Shown here piece after piece: positions 15,425 through 22,959 of a stretch of 64,000 nt of DNA. The DNA is from JBGLNJ01 sp041300525. Its GTDB lineage: Bacteria; Chloroflexota; Anaerolineae; Fen-1058. The notes below the pieces were generated by a model. The model was not told the origin of the DNA. It saw only the letters and a program-made list of their open reading frames with translations, and searched no databases. Each line of letters starts with the position of its first letter. Within the stretch, counting starts at the first letter, position 1. A program made the translations under genes and the position numbers. The stretch covers positions 4,588,001 through 4,652,000 of the forward strand of contig JBGLNJ010000001.1 in assembly GCA_041300525.1 (NCBI GenBank), in the 5' to 3' direction.

Positions 15425-16555
15425 TTACGCTCCCCGCTCCACGACCGTCGCCTCCCCCTGCCCCACGCCCACGCACAACGTCGCCAAACCCCAGCGGCCC
15501 TGGCGGCGATTCAGCTCGTGGACGAGCGTCGTCATCAGCCGCGCGCCGGAGCAGCCCAGCGGGTGCCCCAACGCGATCGCGCCGCCGTTGACGTTGAGCT
15601 TTTCTGGCGGGAGGCCCAACTCTCGCGCGCACGCCAACGCCTGCACAGCGAACGCCTCGTTGACCTCGAACAGATCAATGTCGGCAATTTGCAGTCCCGC
15701 GCGTTCGAGCACCTTGCGTGTGGCCGGGATCGGTCCATAGCCCATCGTGCGCGGATTGACGCCCGCCGCCGCCGACGCAACCCAACGCGCCATCGGCTTG
15801 AGGCCCAGTTGCTTTGCCTTATCCGCGCTCATCAGCAGTACCGCCGCCGCGCCGTCGTTGATGCCCGACGCATTCCCCGCCGTCACGGTGCCGCCTTTGC
15901 GGAACGCCGCGCCGAGTTTGGCCAGTTTCTCTATCGTCGTGTCCGGACGCGGGTGCTCATCGGTATCCACGACGATGGGGTCGCCTTTTCTTTGCGGGAT
16001 GAGCACCGGCACGATCTCATCTTTAAAGCGCCCCGACTGGATCGCGGCTGTGGCATGCACCTGGCTGGCGAGCGCAAACTCGTCCTGCATCTCGCGGGTG
16101 ATCTCGGGGTGCTCGGCGGCAATGTTTTCCGCCGTCTCACCCATCTGCTCCAGCGGGAATAGGGCTTCCATTTTTTTGTTCGGGTAACGCCAACCCAGCG
16201 TTGTGTCGTAGGCGGTGAGGTTGCCCCACGGGTAGGCCGACTCGGGCTTGGGGAGCGAGTACGGCGCGCGCGACATGGACTCGACGCCGCCCGCGATGAA
16301 CACCTGGCCCTCGCCGCACTTGATGGCGCGCGCCGCGTGATTGATGGCTGTCAGCCCGCTGGCGCACAACCGGTTGAACGTGACGCCCGCGACGTGATGC
16401 GGCAGGCCCGCCAAGAGCAGCGCCATGCGCGCCACGTTGCGGTTGTCTTCGCCTGCCTGATTGGCGCAGCCCATATAGACTTCCTCGATGAGCGCCGGGT
16501 CAACGCCGGCGCGCTTGACCACCTCGGCAATGACGAGCGCGGCCAGGTCGTCGGA
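15425..16555 (-). pseudogene. Thiolase lacking its first ~30 residues
   Basis: The frame carries the catalytic parts of an acetyl-CoA acyltransferase: FNRLCASGLTAI with the nucleophile, GGAIALGHPLGCSGARL, and CVGVGQGEATVVE. Upstream of the first ATG (16522) the frame continues with DDLAALVIAEVVKRAGVD up to about 16555, then turns into unrelated sequence next to the mobile-type gene. The N-terminal MREAVIVDAVRTPxG-type strand, needed for folding, is missing and no ribosome site precedes 16522. It is probably inactive. It is distinct from the intact thiolase at 5836-7065. Confidence 0.82.
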
Positions 16556-16664
16556 ACAAAGCCCTGTAAGGGCGAAATAAGAAAGATCGTAGCGGGAGAA
16601 CAGGAGCAGGAGAGTTCCTCATGATTCTTAGCCCGGATAATTCATTTACCACAGAGTTCCCATC

Positions 16665-16693
16665 GCGGCTTCGGGGCTTCGCCCCGAAGCCGC
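16665..16693. repeat. Strong GC hairpin (13-bp stem)
   Basis: GCGGCTTCGGGGC and GCCCCGAAGCCGC flank a three-base loop. No T tract follows on either strand. It stands about 75 bases ahead of the mobile-type gene and may mark its left end. A nearby ACAGAGTTC (16651-16659) recurs at 18345-18353 beyond the gene. Confidence 0.6.
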
Positions 16694-16709
16694 AACCAAA
16701 TTGAAAAAA

Positions 16710-16769
16710 AGGACGCTCTCGGCATGATGGGATAGTGTGATCAGACAACCCATCTGCAAGGAGCGTCCT
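16710..16769 (+). promoter_or_regulatory. Inverted repeat covering the ribosome site of the 16770 gene
   Basis: AGGACGCTC (16710-16718) is complementary to GAGCGTCCT (16761-16769), whose first bases belong to the AAGGAG ribosome site next to the ATG at 16770. If folded in mRNA, translation initiation would be occluded. Such sequestration is known from transposase genes, where it limits read-through translation. Confidence 0.5.
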
Positions 16770-18305
16770 ATGAACGATTTTATCACACGGCACGCGGAAG
16801 TCATCGAGGGTGTTGTGGAGGGGTTTGACAGGATTATGTTTCGCGGAGTGCTGCGCTCGATCAACTATTCGCAAGGGTTGGACCGGTTCCTGACGGCTCA
16901 CGGTATTCTGCTCAAGGATTTCGGCTCGTTTGCGGAGAGATGCACGCGAGAACTCGACGCACGAGCCAAGGAGATTGCGGCGAAGTCGAAACGGCCATAC
17001 ATCTACATGCAGTCGCCCGGCGTCCGGAAGGATGAGTACGCGCGCGAGATAGCCCGACGGGATGGCGTCCATGCGGGGCTGATCTGCGTTTTGGCGTGCG
17101 TCGAGCCGTGCGTGACGGCCGACCTGCGCTCGAACCGGGATTCGGGCCGGCTCGAGGTCACGTATCGGATGCGGAAGTGTCGCTTCTTTTACTTCTACTG
17201 GCTTGATCGTGAATTCGGCCTGATGCACCTGCGGATTCAGTCGTGGATTCCGTTCGACGTTCAGGTCTGCGTGAACGGGCGGCTCTATCTCGCCGAGCAG
17301 TTGAGGCGGGAGGGCATCTCGTTCGAGCAGATTCACAACGCCCTGTTCGCCATCGGAGATGTTTCGCGAGCGCAGAAGATTCTTCGCCGTCTCGAGACTC
17401 GGAACTGGGGGAAGTTTCTGAAGCCGCTGGCACGCCGAGTGAACCCGCTGCTCAAGGACTTGGGACTCGTGGGGCAGTTCGGATATTACTGGACGGTCTA
17501 TCAGAGCGAGTACGCAACGGACGTGATTTTCCGCAGCCGCGAGGCCCTTAAGAAGGTCTATCCTTGTCTCTGCGGACACGCTATCGAACACTTCTCCAGC
17601 CCCGACGTCCTTCGGTTCCTCACCGGCAAAGCCCGCGGCCCGCGGCCCAACGAGGTCACCACCGCCAAGCAGCATCGAACCGAAGGCGTGCGCCTCAAGC
17701 ATCAGGTGAACGAGAACTCGCTCAAGATGTATGACAAGGAGGGGATTATCCTCCGCGTCGAAACCACGATAAACAACCCGCGGCGATTCCAGGCACCACG
17801 GCACAAGAACGGCCGAGTGGCCTGGGTAAAGATGAGTAAAGGACTGCGGGACATGGCCCGGCGCATCCAAATCTGCCGGGATGCTAATGAGCGCTATCTT
17901 GAGGCGCTTGCCGTCGTTGGAGATTCGACACCGTCGCATGAGATTCTCGATTCCGTGAGCCGGCCGGTCCGAAAAGAAAAGAGGCAGTATCGCGCACTGC
18001 GGCCCATTGCACCCGAGGAGAGCCGTTTGTTCCAAGCCATCCTGCACGGCGAGCATCTTCTCCAGGGCTTCACCAGCCGCGACATCCAACGCCTTCTCTT
18101 TTCCGCCCAACCGACCTCGCCGCAGGAAGCCAGTCGCCGGCGTGGACGAGTCATACGACATCTTCGCCTCTTGCGCGCACACCAACTGATCCGTAAAGTA
18201 CCCCATCGGAACCTATATCGCATCGTAACGCACGGACACGTCCTCATGACGACGGCATTGATCTTCCGCCAGACTGATTGGGCTCTCTTGAAAGATCCTG
18301 CATGA
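16770..18305 (+). CDS. Unnamed multicopy protein, probable transposase-like (511 aa)
   Basis: The product begins MNDFITRHAEVIEGVVEGFD and belongs with the minus-strand gene at 18532-19690: they share QVCxNGRxYLA, YYWxVxQSExATDxxF, FSSPDVxRFL, NSxKxYDKxG and LRVETTINxP, plus a C-terminal winged-helix-like LRLLRAHxLIRKV. It is a large, basic, Arg- and Lys-rich protein. I do not recognise a named transposase family and see no classical DDE triad. Two diverged copies side by side, flanking debris and a hairpin leader support a mobile nature. The ATG at 16770 has AAGGAG six bases upstream. Confidence 0.6.
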   Translation: MNDFITRHAEVIEGVVEGFDRIMFRGVLRSINYSQGLDRFLTAHGILLKDFGSFAERCTRELDARAKEIAAKSKRPYIYMQSPGVRKDEYAREIARRDGVHAGLICVLACVEPCVTADLRSNRDSGRLEVTYRMRKCRFFYFYWLDREFGLMHLRIQSWIPFDVQVCVNGRLYLAEQLRREGISFEQIHNALFAIGDVSRAQKILRRLETRNWGKFLKPLARRVNPLLKDLGLVGQFGYYWTVYQSEYATDVIFRSREALKKVYPCLCGHAIEHFSSPDVLRFLTGKARGPRPNEVTTAKQHRTEGVRLKHQVNENSLKMYDKEGIILRVETTINNPRRFQAPRHKNGRVAWVKMSKGLRDMARRIQICRDANERYLEALAVVGDSTPSHEILDSVSRPVRKEKRQYRALRPIAPEESRLFQAILHGEHLLQGFTSRDIQRLLFSAQPTSPQEASRRRGRVIRHLRLLRAHQLIRKVPHRNLYRIVTHGHVLMTTALIFRQTDWALLKDPA

Positions 18306-18531
18306 AAACCGTTCCAAAAAAACAAAGTCTTGGCACCTTGTAATACAGAGTTCGCAGAGACGGAAGTCTTTTTCCCTGAAGAGCCTGGGGACGCTCAGGA
18401 CTTGGCGCCAGCATATGGGCAATAGGCGCAGGGTGTTTGTGGCCAAACAACAAAGATTCCGTTGGAAGTCCTTGGATCATATGCACCTCTGTACTACTAA
18501 CGCGCGGTCTCTGTAACTGGCTCACAGCTTC
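18306..18531. other. Gap between the two convergent paralogues
   Basis: No open frame of quality is seen. The stretch includes 'acagagttcgcagaga' at 18345, related to the motif near 16651, and may hold the abutting ends of two elements. No clear terminal inverted repeat could be paired by eye. Confidence 0.4.
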
Positions 18532-19690
18532 TCATGCGGCAGCCTTCTGAAGTTGTTGTAGTGTCAGGAGTTGTGTCTGAAGCAAGGCGGTAACGATTTC
18601 TCGGCCGTGGTGCGTGAGTACGTAGCGTTGTGTATGGGACACTTTTCGGATGAGGCGATGAGCACGCAGAAGTCGAAGTCTTTGTGTGACTCGGGCGACC
18701 GCTTGCCGCTTTTCTTGTGGCCCGCGCGGGGACTGCGGGAACAGGATAGCCACCAGGTCGCGATTGCGGAACCCGTTGATACTGAATTCCCCTCGACTGA
18801 TAGCCGACAGCAGAGGTTGGTCCTCTTCGGACCACGGACGCAGGGCGCGAACCCATCGGCCCTTCCAGCGCACTCGGCGGCAGATGGGCCCCGCGAGTTC
18901 CCGCAACGGGCGGTCGGTGTCGAGGGAGGCCAGGGCTTCCACGTAACGGTCGTTGGATTGCTGCGAGACTTGGGCTCGCCGGTACAGGTCGGCGACGCCT
19001 TGCCGCATCTTCCGCCAGTCCGGCTGGCCGTCCGGGTCGCCTTCCTTGGGACGATAGACCTTGAAGTCGTACGGCTCGTTGATCGTGGTCTCGACGCGCA
19101 GGACGCTGCCGTGCTTGTCATACACCTTCACCGAGTTGGTCTTGTACCAATGCTTCACTCGGATGCCTTCCGGGCGCTTTCGATAGTCGCTGACGACTTC
19201 GCCGCGAAAGTTCCCGTTCGGCTTCTTTCCCAGGAAGCGCATCACGTCGGGACTCGAAAACGAACTGATGGCGCCGCGAACCAGCGCAGGGTAAATTCGC
19301 GCCAAGTCGTCCGCCGATTTGAACAGGATGTCCGTCGCCCATTCGCTCTGGTGCACCGACCAGTAGTAGTCGACGCGATACGGGGCCAGCATCTTTTCGT
19401 GGGCGGGATTCAACCGCCGCGCCACCGGCTTCAACGCCGACGGCCAGTCCATCTTCAACAATTCGTCCGACAACCGTTGCGCCTTCGCCACGTCTTCCAC
19501 CCACGGAAAGCAATTCTCCTGACGCTCATACCGCATCCCGCCGCGATCCATCTGCCGGGCGAGATACTCCCGACCGTTGAGACAGACCTGAATCGTAAAA
19601 GGAAACCACGTCTGAATCCTCGCGTTCATCCAGCCGAACATCCGGTCAATCCAGTAATGATAAAGGAACAGACACTTCCGATGCGCTGGG
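18532..19690 (-). pseudogene. Second copy of the unnamed multicopy family, 5'-truncated
   Basis: Homology to the 16770 gene begins at RKCLFLYHYWIDRMFGWM (matching residue about 147 of the full-length relative) and continues through IQTWFPFTIQVCLNGREYLA, VDYYWSVHQSEWATDILFKS, FSSPDVMRFL and YDKHGSVLRVETTINEP to RLLRAHRLIRKVSHTQRYVL. By eye the two are roughly 40% identical, so they are different elements, not a recent duplication. The first ~145 residues are missing: at about 19690 the sequence switches to another short gene on the same strand. The ATG at 19755 lies in that foreign part. Confidence 0.65.
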
Positions 19691-19804
19691 GATGTGCGCC
19701 ACCTGCACCAGGCACTCGCGCGCTGTGGCCGGGTCAACCGCATCGTCCGGCTCACACCACAGGCGGACGAGAAAAGTATGACGCTCCGGGTCGGACGGTT
19801 TCAT
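19690..19804 (-). pseudogene. Small hypothetical protein, truncated
   Basis: From the ATG at 19804 the frame reads MKPSDPERHTFLVRLWCEPD and VQVAHIPSA. FLVRLWxEP is the opening of a short conserved protein often found singly in Chloroflexota (recalled pattern). The expected continuation is absent because the sequence joins the transposase-like fragment at about 19690. Confidence 0.45.
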
Positions 19805-19912
19805 GCGCTGATTATGAGACAGGCGGCCAGGAACCGCATCTGTCGCCAGTCACATTTCCGTCACGATTTTTCCGGCGCGAACTCGTGGCTGGATCGTGAC
19901 TCGTAACAAAGA

Positions 19913-19952
19913 AACCTTGCGAGGGCATGTGACCACCCACCCTCGCAAGGTT
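19913..19952 (-). terminator. Terminator after the histidine kinase
   Basis: CCCTCGCAAGGTT and AACCTTGCGAGGG form a perfect 13-bp stem with a 14-base loop. On the minus strand TTTCTTTG follows. It lies 17 bases after the kinase stop at 19969. Confidence 0.75.
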
Positions 19953-19968
19953 CTACTCGTGCACCAAA

Positions 19969-21142
19969 CTAGACGGGCAGCGTCATCTCGACGCAAAAAC
20001 CGCCCTCGTCGTCGCAGTCCGCGCGAAACGTTCCGCCCAAAGCCAGCGCACGCTCGCGCAAACCCGCCAGGCCATAACCGCCGCTGCTCTCGCCCGTCGG
20101 CGACGGCGGCGAAGCGGGAGGCGCATTCTGCACGCACAGGTGAACCGCCTCCGGCGTGTAGCACAACGTCATCGTCACGCCTGGCGTGGCGGCGAACGTT
20201 CGTCAGCGATTCTTGCGCCGCGCGATACAGCGGCAGCGCCAGGCGCGGCGGCAGAGCCACCCCCGCGCCCTGCACTTGCCACGCGACCTCGACGCCGGTC
20301 GTCCGTTTAACCTCTTGGACCAGCGCCGTAATCGCCTCCGGCAGGGAAAAGGCTTCGAGCGCGACTGGACGCAACGCCTGCACCGCGCGCCGCACATCTG
20401 CCAACCCCTGCTTGACCAACCCTCGCGCGCTTTCCGCTGCGTGTTGCCGCTGATCCGCTTGCTGCGGCGGCAAACGCACGAGCAATTCGAGCTGAACGTC
20501 GAGCGCCGTCAGCGCGTGCCCCAGCGTGTCGTGAATCTCGCGCGCGATCCGGTTGCGCTCGTCGGCGACGGCCAATTCTTCGATGCGCGCGGCGTATTGC
20601 TGCAATTGCGTGTTCGCCGTTTGGAGTTCGGCCAGCAATCGCTGGTTATTGTAGCGCGCCATATCCGTCTGCTTCCAAAGATACGCAAACACTCCGGTCA
20701 AGATGTAACCGCCGGGGAACGGAAAGAGTTGCGCCACGACGTCAGCCAGTCCGCCGAGGTAGATGAACGCCGCGCTCAATACCGCGACGAAAATGCCGAC
20801 CCACACGAATCCGGCCGCGCGGGGCAGGAACAAGGTCGCTTGTCCACTGGTCATGAGAAACAACACCGCAAAGATGCGGCGGCCTTGGGGGGCGAGCACG
20901 AGCAGAGAGCCAATCAGGATGGTGTGCAGCGCAAAATAGCCGTGTATCTTCCACTGTGGCGACTCGGAATTGGGCGCGCGCGCAAACGCCAGCGCAACCA
21001 GCAGTATCAGCAAGACGGCTATGCCCACTTGTGCGCTGGAAGCCAGCCGCGGCAAGCCCAGACTGGCCAGGCTTGCCATCATGATATACGTGAGGACAAG
21101 GAGGCGCGGGGTGGTGGAATAGCGCGGCGCTCGATCACTCAT
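19969..21142 (-). pseudogene. NarL-type sensor histidine kinase with a frameshift
   Basis: Five to six membrane segments (residues about 10-150) lead to a HisKA_3 domain with the phosphorylated histidine in NRIAREIHDTLGHALTALDV and helices through LADVRRAVQALRPVALEAF. The ATPase domain starts correctly (YRAAQESLTNVRRHA), but at about 20187 the frame shifts by one base. The true continuation VTMTLCYTPEAVHLCVQN, GYGLAGLRERALALGG and CVEMTLPV lies in the neighbouring frame and ends at 19969. It is either a sequencing error or a real inactivation. The start (MSDRAPRY) overlaps the response-regulator stop by eight bases, so the pair was co-translated. Confidence 0.85.
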
Positions 21143-21785
21143 GGGCCAACCCCCACTCGACGGCATGGCGAACAGCTTGGGCGCGGTCGCGCGCGCCCAA
21201 CTTGTCCAGGATGTGGCTGACGTGATTCTTGACCGTGCCTTCGGAGAGGCACAAGCGCGCAGCAATCTCGGCGTTTGTCGCGCCTTTTACCATCAGATGC
21301 AAGACTTGTCGCTCACGAGGAGTCAGTTTCTCGGTGAGGAGCGGCTCGGCGCGTTCTGCCGCGCTGACGGCGCGCTGGACAACCTTGCTCGTCACCGCCG
21401 GGTCGAGAATCGAGTCTCCGGCGTGCACCGCGCGGATGGCGTCGGCGAGGTGATCCGGGTCGGCGTTCTTGAGCAGGTAACCGGACGCGCCGGCCTGGAG
21501 CGACTGGAACACATACTCGTCGTCGTCAAAGGTCGTCAGCACGATGACGCGCGTGGATGGAAAGCGGCGGCGAATTTCGCGCGTCGCCGCCACGCCGTTC
21601 ATCCCCGGCATCCGCACGTCCATCAAGATGACGTCCGGCGACAAAGTAGCGACAAGCTCAATGGCCGCTTGTCCCTCGGCGGCCTGCCCCACGACTTGCA
21701 GATCGGAATTGAGCGCCAGCAGCGCGGCCAGTCCTTCACGAATCAGCGTTTGATCGTCTACGATGGCGACACGAATCGGGTCCAC
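21135..21785 (-). CDS. NarL/FixJ-type response regulator
   Basis: A receiver domain (VAIVDDQTLIREGLAALL, phospho-aspartate in DVILMDVRMPGMNG, threonine in VIVLTTFDDD, lysine in GYLLKNAD) is followed by a LuxR-type helix-turn-helix (LTPRERQVLHLMVKGATNAE, GTVKNHVSHILDKLGARD). At 216 residues it is complete. It is the first gene of a two-gene operon with the adjoining kinase, which overlaps it. It will bind DNA as a dimer after phosphorylation; the stimulus is unknown. If the kinase frameshift is real, this regulator is orphaned. Confidence 0.95.
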   Translation of the reverse strand: MDPIRVAIVDDQTLIREGLAALLALNSDLQVVGQAAEGQAAIELVATLSPDVILMDVRMPGMNGVAATREIRRRFPSTRVIVLTTFDDDEYVFQSLQAGASGYLLKNADPDHLADAIRAVHAGDSILDPAVTSKVVQRAVSAAERAEPLLTEKLTPRERQVLHLMVKGATNAEIAARLCLSEGTVKNHVSHILDKLGARDRAQAVRHAVEWGLAHE

Positions 21786-22037
21786 AGTACTCCTGTTTGA
21801 AAAGATGCGGCGAGAGATTCTGTTCCACGGACGACCCGATTATACTTCAACTGGCATCCATCGCCATTTGTGCCTACCCCCTACCCGTGCGGTCACTGGG
21901 GCGACCTGACCCAAGAGCAAGTGCGCGCCGTCCGTTTATCAGCTTGCCGAAGGCATCCGTTGCGCCCTTTTGACTTTTCTCCCCGCTTGGCTTACAATCT
22001 CGTTTTGAGTGACACTCGTGATTGCAGATGTCTTGCC

Positions 22038-22232
22038 ATGACAAAAACTCTATCGTTCATCGGACGCAAACCTGCCTCAGCGGCAAGCGCACGTGTAAAA
22101 CGCGCTAACCGCGAGGCAAACACAAAGTGTGAAATTATTCTTCGGCGCGCGCTATGGCGAATGGGCCTCCGCTATCGCAAGAATGTGCGAATACTGCTGC
22201 GCCCAACAAACCCGCTGTCTTTCCCGATCTGA
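22038..22232 (+). pseudogene. Vsr-type (very short patch repair) endonuclease, N-terminal fragment
   Basis: The frame reads FIGRKPASAASARVKRANRE, then KCEIILRRALWRMGLRYRKN, the opening helices of Vsr or DUF559-type endonucleases that nick at T:G mismatches or serve in restriction systems. After RYRKN the expected catalytic core (PDxVFxxxxxAVFVDGDFWH) is missing, and the sequence drifts into a LuxR remnant in another frame. It is a dead fragment, suggesting a former restriction or repair island here. Confidence 0.65.
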
Positions 22233-22340
22233 CGAAGCGCGAGCGCGAGATACTGGCGCTGCTGGCGCAGGGCCTCACCAACGCCGCCATCGCCGAGCGT
22301 CAAGACCGTGCGCAATCGCGTGAGCGATATCTTTAGCAGT
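22196..22340 (+). pseudogene. LuxR-type DNA-binding domain remnant
   Basis: One frame reads LTKREREILALLAQGLTNAA and IAER; a shifted frame then gives KTVRNRVSDIFS. These are the two halves of a LuxR helix-turn-helix with about five residues (LxLSP type) and the frame lost between them. Everything upstream of the domain is gone. It overlaps the end of the vsr fragment in another frame. Confidence 0.6.
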
Positions 22341-22482
22341 AACCGTTCAGTCGGGTAACCCCGAACCTTGACAACTGTCATATAGCCTGAAAACGACGGA
22401 GCAATGCCAATAGACACGCCGGGCTTTTGGGTGTAGTGTGTACACGAGAACGCTGAACTGCCTGTCGAGAGCGAGTCGTGTC

Positions 22483-22655
22483 ATGCCACTGCCAACTGAA
22501 CTACCCATTACAGAAGAAGATTGGAATCGCACTCCCCCCGCTGTCCAAGCGGTCGTGATCGCCTTGTGGCAACAAGTGCAGGCGCTTCAGGCCCAGGTAG
22601 CGGCCTTGCAGGCCGAAGTCGCTCAGTTGCGTGAACAGGTGGGGCGGAATTCGCC
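22483..22655 (+). pseudogene. IS66-type transposase, N-terminal fragment
   Basis: From MPLPTELPITEEDWNRTP the frame continues into a leucine-zipper block (ALWQQVQALQAQVAALQAEV, AQLREQVGRNS). This is the usual beginning of IS66-family TnpC proteins, where GRNSxNSSxPPSSD follows. Here homology stops at GRNS and the frame ends at 22683. The catalytic DDE domain is absent. Confidence 0.65.
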
Positions 22656-22959
22656 AGCAATTCCAAATCTAAAACTGGGTTAGGGAGGCGCGAGAGAGAT
22701 TTCCAGCCCATCTGCCATAAACTGGAAGAGAGTCTCCCAATCATCAAAAAGCGCCTTCATAAAATCGCTCGGTCAACAGTTGCCGGAGTTGAACCAGTTG
22801 CTCAAGCATTGTGACTCCGACCTATTCTATGCATTTGGCACTACTCATCCGACACTTGACAGCATGAGCTTGCCGATAGTACTGCCCTCGGATCCGTGGG
22901 CAGAGCTTGCCGCGCTCGACAGCATTCTGCACGGCGTCACCTCTTGAAACCAACGCACC
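22656..22959. other. Remnant-rich gap
   Basis: No intact gene is found. Two coding-like pieces remain: a plus-strand open stretch without a start, ending FYAFGTTHPTLDSMSLP... and LAALDSILHGVTS at 22935, and a minus-strand tail MKALFDDWETLFQFMADGLE ending at about 22685. Neither matches a family I know. It fits a zone of repeated deletion between 22.0 and 23.0 kb. Confidence 0.35.

Noticed and set aside
16500..18206. 568-codon minus-strand open frame
   Set aside because: Exact antisense of the 511-residue mobile-type gene, which has shared motifs with its paralogue and a ribosome site.
16651..18353. ACAGAGTTC on both sides of the 16770 gene considered as a target duplication
   Set aside because: The motif belongs to common 'cagagttcgcagaga' intergenic wording also related to sequence near position 100, so it is weak evidence for insertion.
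18571..19899. 442-codon plus-strand open frame
   Set aside because: Antisense of the truncated paralogue; the minus-strand frame is supported by homology to the 16770 gene.
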